Assembly (NCBI RefSeq): GCF_000246855.1
Contig: NC_016609.1
Coordinates: 7,576,744-7,640,743 of the forward strand
DNA from: Niastella koreensis GR20-10
GTDB taxonomy: Bacteria; Bacteroidota; Bacteroidia; Chitinophagales; Chitinophagaceae
Direction: 5' to 3'
Length of the DNA: 64,000 nt
The first letter of the stretch is position 1. Every line of letters begins with the position of its first letter. Both the position numbers and the translations under genes were made by a program. This document shows, piece after piece, positions 59,900 to 64,000 of this stretch. The notes under the pieces were generated by a model, which saw only the letters and a list, made by a program, of their open reading frames with translations, searched no databases and was not told where the DNA came from.

Positions 59900-60916
59900 A
59901 TGCACAAAAGCCCTTCAGTTAATAGTGTCCGTATCCTTAGCACAATGCTTGTCATTTACCGGCGGGTTAAAAAACAGGAACGATACCTTAAAAGCTATCT
60001 TCCCAACCTGCTGGTCAATATAGTGCCGGATTATGAGCAAACATTCACTGACAAGGACATTAAAAGAATTACCAAATACTGGCAACTCGCGTTGAACCTG
60101 GTATGCGATAACGTATATAAATTAACCGGGTCAGCATTAAGCGGGGAAGAACACAAGCGAATTATTTTGCTGAGTGTATTCGGGCCTTTGTTCGATGATC
60201 TTTTTGATGATCACATCCTGAACTATGAGCAGATCACTTCGCTGGTAACAGGCCCGGAAGCATACCTTCCGATAAACAAAACTGATAAGCTGGCAAAAGA
60301 CATATACCTTGAACTGTTGCGCGGTATACCCAGGCGACAACACTTCATCGGGCATTTGCAAGCGGTTGCTCACTGGCAACAGGAATCATTGAAACAATCA
60401 GACAATACTATTACAGAAACAGCACTGCAGGAGATCACTTACAAAAAAAGTTATTATGCAGTGCTGCTTTTCTGCGCACTGCTGGACAATTACCCCGATC
60501 AAAAAATACTGGAGATCCTGTATCCGGCTGCCGGTCTTATGCAGTTGACCAATGACGCTTTTGATGTTTGGAAAGATATACACAAGGGGGTTTACACGCT
60601 TCCCAACCTGTACCGGAACTTAGATCAATTACAGCAATTGTTCCTGGCCGAAACAAGCGCCATTAATCAACGGCTATGGCAATTGCCATATCCGGTAAAG
60701 GCCAAACAAACTTTTGCCATCATTATTCATTCTCTTCATGCCATGGGGTGGATGTCGCTGGAGCAACTAAAACAGGTTACGGCAGGCGTTACCAATATTG
60801 ATGAACTGAAGCAACTAAGCCGGAAGGAACTGGTATGTGATATGGATAGCCTGCAACAACAACTGAAATGGCTGCGACACATTCGCACTTTTACCAATTA
60901 CGTTGATGAGGAATAA
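59900..60916 (+). CDS. Class-I isoprenoid-synthase-like protein (squalene/phytoene-synthase motifs)
   Basis: 338 residues from the ATG at 59900; a TTG at 59879 would overlap the previous gene. Two metal-binding motifs of the class-I isoprenoid fold are visible: LFDDLFDD (first aspartate-rich motif, about 97-104) and MQLTNDAFDVWKDIHKGVYT (about 214-233), which closely follows the squalene/phytoene-synthase pattern QLTN(I)xRDVxED. All-helical otherwise. These fit a polyprenyl-diphosphate condensing or cyclising enzyme. The substrate is unknown, and the geranylgeranyl-reductase-like gene nearby points to an isoprenoid pathway. Confidence 0.7.
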   Translation: MHKSPSVNSVRILSTMLVIYRRVKKQERYLKSYLPNLLVNIVPDYEQTFTDKDIKRITKYWQLALNLVCDNVYKLTGSALSGEEHKRIILLSVFGPLFDDLFDDHILNYEQITSLVTGPEAYLPINKTDKLAKDIYLELLRGIPRRQHFIGHLQAVAHWQQESLKQSDNTITETALQEITYKKSYYAVLLFCALLDNYPDQKILEILYPAAGLMQLTNDAFDVWKDIHKGVYTLPNLYRNLDQLQQLFLAETSAINQRLWQLPYPVKAKQTFAIIIHSLHAMGWMSLEQLKQVTAGVTNIDELKQLSRKELVCDMDSLQQQLKWLRHIRTFTNYVDEE

Positions 60917-61015
60917 AGGAAATAAATGCCATTCTGTGGAAACAGAACGGCTCTACTTACTAGCTATGGTACAAGAAAATTTTTAATCAGAGCCTTAAAC
61001 ACTTTTCTATAACCT

Positions 61016-61537
61016 TTATGCAACGCGAAGCAATGATTGTAATTTTGCTTCTACAAAAAATGTTTCTTCCTGTACAACATCAACAAAACAGGTTTTTTGC
61101 AGATCCTGGAATTGCGCTTCCTCACGCATGGATATAATGGCTTCTTTGTCGAGCTCACATTTAACACGCACTAAAGAAGGGAATTTTTCTTTTACCATGT
61201 CAAGCACATCTTCCCAACTAAATTTTCTATCCTTGGTAACTTTTGGCGTTCCTGTGCGAAAACCGATCACACTATGTAATAACTCAACACTTTTGCGTTT
61301 GCCCCAATTGCTTTTCTGCTCTTTCGCGTAAGTTTCCAGCACTTCCATTTGCCGCTCCTTTTCCATATTGAGTTGAATGATCTCATCCTGGAATTGATCT
61401 CTGATCCTGTTTATGCGATCGTTCAATTGCGATTCAATAACTCCAAGCCGTGCAGATACTTCAGCATATTTGGCAGACGCATCCTGGGCTTCATCATAAT
61501 TTACATTGATGATCAGTTTCTTTTTTTCGCGGAACAT
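61016..61537 (-). CDS. Gam-like host-nuclease inhibitor (Mu-type)
   Basis: 173 residues: an N-terminal coiled coil (about 15-85, EVSARLGVIESQLNDRINRI; LNMEKERQMEVLETYAKEQK) and the C-terminal core with SVIGFRTGTPKVTK and FSWEDVLDMVKEKFP. Gam of phage Mu coats double-stranded ends and blocks nucleases. Found in Mu-like prophage early regions. Here neither transposase gene (A, B) nor other phage genes lie downstream, so it is likely a remnant. Confidence 0.82.
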   Translation of the reverse strand: MFREKKKLIINVNYDEAQDASAKYAEVSARLGVIESQLNDRINRIRDQFQDEIIQLNMEKERQMEVLETYAKEQKSNWGKRKSVELLHSVIGFRTGTPKVTKDRKFSWEDVLDMVKEKFPSLVRVKCELDKEAIISMREEAQFQDLQKTCFVDVVQEETFFVEAKLQSLLRVA

Positions 61538-61598
61538 AGTTGTAAGATTTATGGTTTAATAATTAGTTAATTCGTTTGGGCAGACATGAAAGAAATGA

Positions 61599-62021
61599 CT
61601 ATAATTCTTCAAAATAACTTTTAACCGGTTCGTAATATTTCAGGAATTTTTCATCCTGTACGTTCAGCCAGTTATAGCCGCTTCTTATTCCTTTAATTAC
61701 GCCTGCATGATCTGTTGCCCCTGTAAGGTTTGCCAGCATGCTGTATGGAATGTGCGGGAATTTTTTCTTACCAACCATCCACAACAGTTTGCGCATGGTT
61801 GGTCTGTCGTTCGCCCTGCTTTTATCACTCACCCAGGCCATCTGAACATTCCAGCAGTCGCACATGGCTTCAAACAACTGCTTCACATCATCCTCCATCA
61901 TTTTATTTGAATAGCGAGGTATTAATACTACCTCTATGCCGGCTTGTTGCTGTATTTCATATTGAGCACGCGTGATTACGTGACTCACGATTGATAATTC
62001 TCTCCTTGTATGCACATTCAT
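61599..62021 (-). CDS. DnaA-C-terminal-domain-like protein (phage-like)
   Basis: 140 residues from the ATG at 62021, which has GGAAGTACC upstream; a longer frame to 62078 exists. The C-terminal two thirds (SRANDRPTMRKLLWMVGKKK; PYSMLANLTGATDHAGVIKG; YNWLNVQDEKFLKYY) follow the helix pattern of the DnaA C-terminal DNA-binding domain (domain IV), where G(R/A)DH(S/A)TV is the signature. The rest of DnaA is absent. It may be a phage DNA-binding regulator. Confidence 0.65.
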   Translation of the reverse strand: MNVHTRRELSIVSHVITRAQYEIQQQAGIEVVLIPRYSNKMMEDDVKQLFEAMCDCWNVQMAWVSDKSRANDRPTMRKLLWMVGKKKFPHIPYSMLANLTGATDHAGVIKGIRSGYNWLNVQDEKFLKYYEPVKSYFEEL

Positions 62022-62281
62022 GGTACTTCCGTTTTTGTAAGTTGGCGTGTGATTCTTTTGTAAAAGCATATGTGTCATAATCTTCGGTTTTTATACAGTT
62101 AATAAAATCGGTTAAACAAGTTTCCCGCATGGAAGGACCAATCTGCACTAGAAGTGATAATTTTTGAGTCAAAGCCCGGGAGAAGAAGTCGATTTTTCAG
62201 GCTTTGTCTCGTTTCCATGGTACGGTTTCGTTGTTTTTTGCATACTTTAGCTCATTGCATCATTTTGATACAGCAAATATA

Positions 62282-62316
62282 TGCCTCATTTTTTGACAAT
62301 TCTAATTTTTGAGGCA
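62282..62316. promoter_or_regulatory. Inverted repeat, candidate repressor operator
   Basis: TGCCTCA (62282-62288) and TGAGGCA (62310-62316), perfect 7-bp arms 21 bases apart, just before the repressor start at 62331 and upstream of the divergent early genes. Suited to a CI-like repressor. Confidence 0.5.
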
Positions 62317-62330
62317 AATAATTTTAAATT

Positions 62331-63230
62331 ATGTCAACTTTTTTTGCAAACAATCTTTCCTTCTTAAGAAAGAAAAAAGGGCTGACTCAGGCGGAAGTGG
62401 CCACTGCATTGGGTTTAAAGCGTAATACCTTCTCGAATTACGAAACAACTCATTCAGAACCAGATTTGGGTACATTAGAAAAAATTGCCTCATTTTTCGA
62501 CATTTCTATAGATGAGCTAATTAGTGTGGATTTGTCCAAGGGTGGCCTGGTGGGGTATAAAACAGAAGAAAACAACGAAAATTCGGTAAACGATAGTCCC
62601 GGTGACAAAAACCAACTATTACCTCCAGGGGATGAAGAGATGCCTGTTTCTGTTGTAGGCAGCACCCTTTTTCCGTACCGCCGGTTTCAGGCACCTAAAT
62701 ATATTACTGTTGATAGCCAGGGCGAAGAGAATATCATATACGTGCCCGTAAAAGCCAGGGCCGGCTATATGTCCGGCTATGGCGATCCTTTATTTATCCA
62801 ATCTTTATCTGCTTACAGATTGCCCGGTTACACCAATGGCACTTACCGGATCTTTGAGGTGGAAGGTCATTCCATGTTCCCTACTTTACAGGATGCTGAC
62901 CGCGTAATTGCCCGCTGGGCCGATATTTCCGAGGTTCGTGATGACCGTGTATATGTAATTGTGACCCGCTTTCAGGGTGTATTGATCAAACGCCTGATCA
63001 ACAGGTATCATGAGGGAAAGATCATTGTAAAAAGCGATAATAATCAAACCGGCGAATTTCCCACGATTGTACTGGATGTGGAAGAGGTTGCGGAGATCTG
63101 GTATGTAGTTGAACGCTGGACAAGGCAATTACCCGGCCCCGGCGAAATCTATAAACGCCTGGTGAATATTGAAGCCGAGCTGGCGATGTTGAAACAGAAA
63201 ATGGGGCAGGATCAAACACCAAATGGATAG
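62331..63230 (+). CDS. CI/LexA-type repressor (XRE HTH plus S24 peptidase)
   Basis: 299 residues. HTH at about 8-62 (NLSFLRKKKGLTQAEVATAL; LKRNTFSNYETT). S24 serine peptidase at about 140-265: Ala-Gly cleavage site in VKARAGYMSGYGD (Ala144-Gly145), catalytic Ser181 in GHSMFPTLQDADRV, catalytic Lys220 in VLIKRL. Such repressors cleave themselves on SOS induction. The divergent Gam/DnaA-like genes and operator fit a prophage switch, now probably a remnant. Confidence 0.9.
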   Translation: MSTFFANNLSFLRKKKGLTQAEVATALGLKRNTFSNYETTHSEPDLGTLEKIASFFDISIDELISVDLSKGGLVGYKTEENNENSVNDSPGDKNQLLPPGDEEMPVSVVGSTLFPYRRFQAPKYITVDSQGEENIIYVPVKARAGYMSGYGDPLFIQSLSAYRLPGYTNGTYRIFEVEGHSMFPTLQDADRVIARWADISEVRDDRVYVIVTRFQGVLIKRLINRYHEGKIIVKSDNNQTGEFPTIVLDVEEVAEIWYVVERWTRQLPGPGEIYKRLVNIEAELAMLKQKMGQDQTPNG

Positions 63231-64000
63231 GTCTCAGGCATTTGATTACCTGTAGATAAATGCAATGGATGCAATGCCTGCGTGGTATCAAAAAACACAA
63301 AGGCATCGTAACGATCGCTCATAATAGTAGGTACATAATTACCATACTTTTCGCGCTGCGGATGGTACACCACACCAATAGCCCGGTGCCCAAGTTGCCG
63401 CTCGAACAGCTCGCTTGTTTCTTCATTAAAAAGTATATAGCGATTGTGGTCGCCGCGTAAGTGCAGCGCTTCTTCTATGCTGCCTTTTCTTGCAGGGGGC
63501 ACATCCATTTCTTCCATGGGCGCCCCCCAGGCGTCACCGGCTATAACAGTTCCTTCATAGGAACCAAAGCCAACGAGGTATACATCCTCTATACCATATC
63601 TTTTTCTTCCCAGTTCGCCAATATTCACCATGCCGGCGCTTTTCATATCAGTAGCCCTTGCATCGCCAATATGCGTATTGTGCTCCCACACAATTCCTTT
63701 GGCTGCAGGCCCATGAAATTTCATCAACCGTTCCAGCGTCTCCATCATGTGCGTATCGCGAATGTTCCAGCTTTCATTATCGAAACCAATCAGGCTGCTG
63801 TAATATTTTTCTGCGTTTACTGCAATCAACGCATTTTGCTCTGTGTTGAATCCTGCTTCGCGGTCGCCATCCAGGAACTGGGCTTTCTTTCTTATTTCTT
63901 TCAGCAATGACATCACTTTATCGCGGCAATTATGTTCTTTTAATGAATACGCATAAGATTGTTCCCTTTCACGGAAAGGTTCAAAACATTGGATGGCTGC
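63212..64000 (-). CDS. Erythromycin-esterase-family protein (cut by window edge)
   Basis: At least 263 codons; the frame stays open through base 64000. HNTHIGDARATDM near the middle (VWEHNTHIGDARATD) is the erythromycin-esterase His/Glu-containing motif, and LGRKRYGIEDVYLVGFGSYEG and FERQLGHRAIGVVYHPQREKYGN are typical of the family's later part. Family members hydrolyse macrolide lactones or have other, unknown roles. The N-terminal part with the first motifs is outside the window. It overlaps the repressor 3' end by 19 bases, convergent. Confidence 0.85.
   Translation of the reverse strand, partial: AAIQCFEPFREREQSYAYSLKEHNCRDKVMSLLKEIRKKAQFLDGDREAGFNTEQNALIAVNAEKYYSSLIGFDNESWNIRDTHMMETLERLMKFHGPAAKGIVWEHNTHIGDARATDMKSAGMVNIGELGRKRYGIEDVYLVGFGSYEGTVIAGDAWGAPMEEMDVPPARKGSIEEALHLRGDHNRYILFNEETSELFERQLGHRAIGVVYHPQREKYGNYVPTIMSDRYDAFVFFDTTQALHPLHLSTGNQMPETYPFGV

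Noticed and set aside
1-64000. CRISPR arrays, complete insertion sequences, rRNA genes
   Set aside because: No regularly spaced direct repeats with unique spacers, no DDE transposase and no rRNA sequence were seen.

Overview
The window looks like chromosome from a Bacteroidota species, most likely family Chitinophagaceae (Niastella/Chitinophaga-like). Supporting signs are the infB-nusA-rimP order with a long charged IF-2 N-terminus, a SusC/SusD pair with a FecR anti-sigma and an ECF sigma factor, lipoproteins, a DUF4834 protein, TAnnTTTG promoter-like sites and REP-like palindromes. No taxonomic search was possible, so this is inference from gene families.

Layout. 1-4.1 kb: translation/transcription genes (infB, partial, nusA, rimP), a small membrane protein and a HAD phosphatase. 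4.1-16.7 kb: a polysaccharide utilisation locus on the minus strand: ECF sigma, FecR anti-sigma, SusC with an N-terminal signalling domain, SusD, a GH144-type glycoamylase-like protein, a GH43-type enzyme with extra domains and a GH3 beta-glucosidase. The GH144 plus GH3 pairing suggests a beta-1,2-glucan target. 16.8-20 kb: a CAT-anticodon tRNA followed by degenerate tRNA-like copies, an outer-membrane barrel protein, hflX, a Rieske protein and tRNA-Asn.

20-48.8 kb: a composite accessory island starting at tRNA-Asn. It holds (a) a mobilisation module: large serine recombinase, MobA, MobC, VirD4-type coupling protein and a candidate oriT; (b) an unassigned two-gene cassette; (c) a second module with a TrwC-type relaxase-helicase, an ArdC-like protein, a Toprim-like protein, an AlpA-type regulator and a P4-type integrase; (d) a regulatory/toxin-like operon (HTH, sigma-like protein, and a paralogous pair of which one is fused to a SymE domain); (e) a small serine recombinase and a lipoprotein; (f) a candidate Lamassu-type defence pair (DUF4297-like nuclease plus SMC ATPase) next to an HTH gene and a small ORF bracketed by strong inverted repeats; (g) a 1.4 kb gene-poor stretch with degenerate repeats; (h) an RraB-like protein, HipBA and a 5'-truncated tyrosine integrase at the right edge. 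No mating-pore genes are visible, so the element looks mobilisable rather than self-transmissible.

48.8-64 kb: chromosomal genes: a hypothetical protein, a TlpA-like protein without the usual CxxC, an orphan adenine methyltransferase, a divergent membrane HTH sensor/secreted LamG-like pair, RidA-like, TMEM175-like, HopJ-like, a geranylgeranyl-reductase-like flavoprotein, a 3-hydroxyisobutyrate-dehydrogenase-like enzyme and a protein with squalene/phytoene-synthase-like metal-binding motifs (a possible isoprenoid cluster). A phage-like early-region remnant (Gam, DnaA-C-like, S24 repressor) and an erythromycin-esterase-like gene, cut by the window end, close the window.
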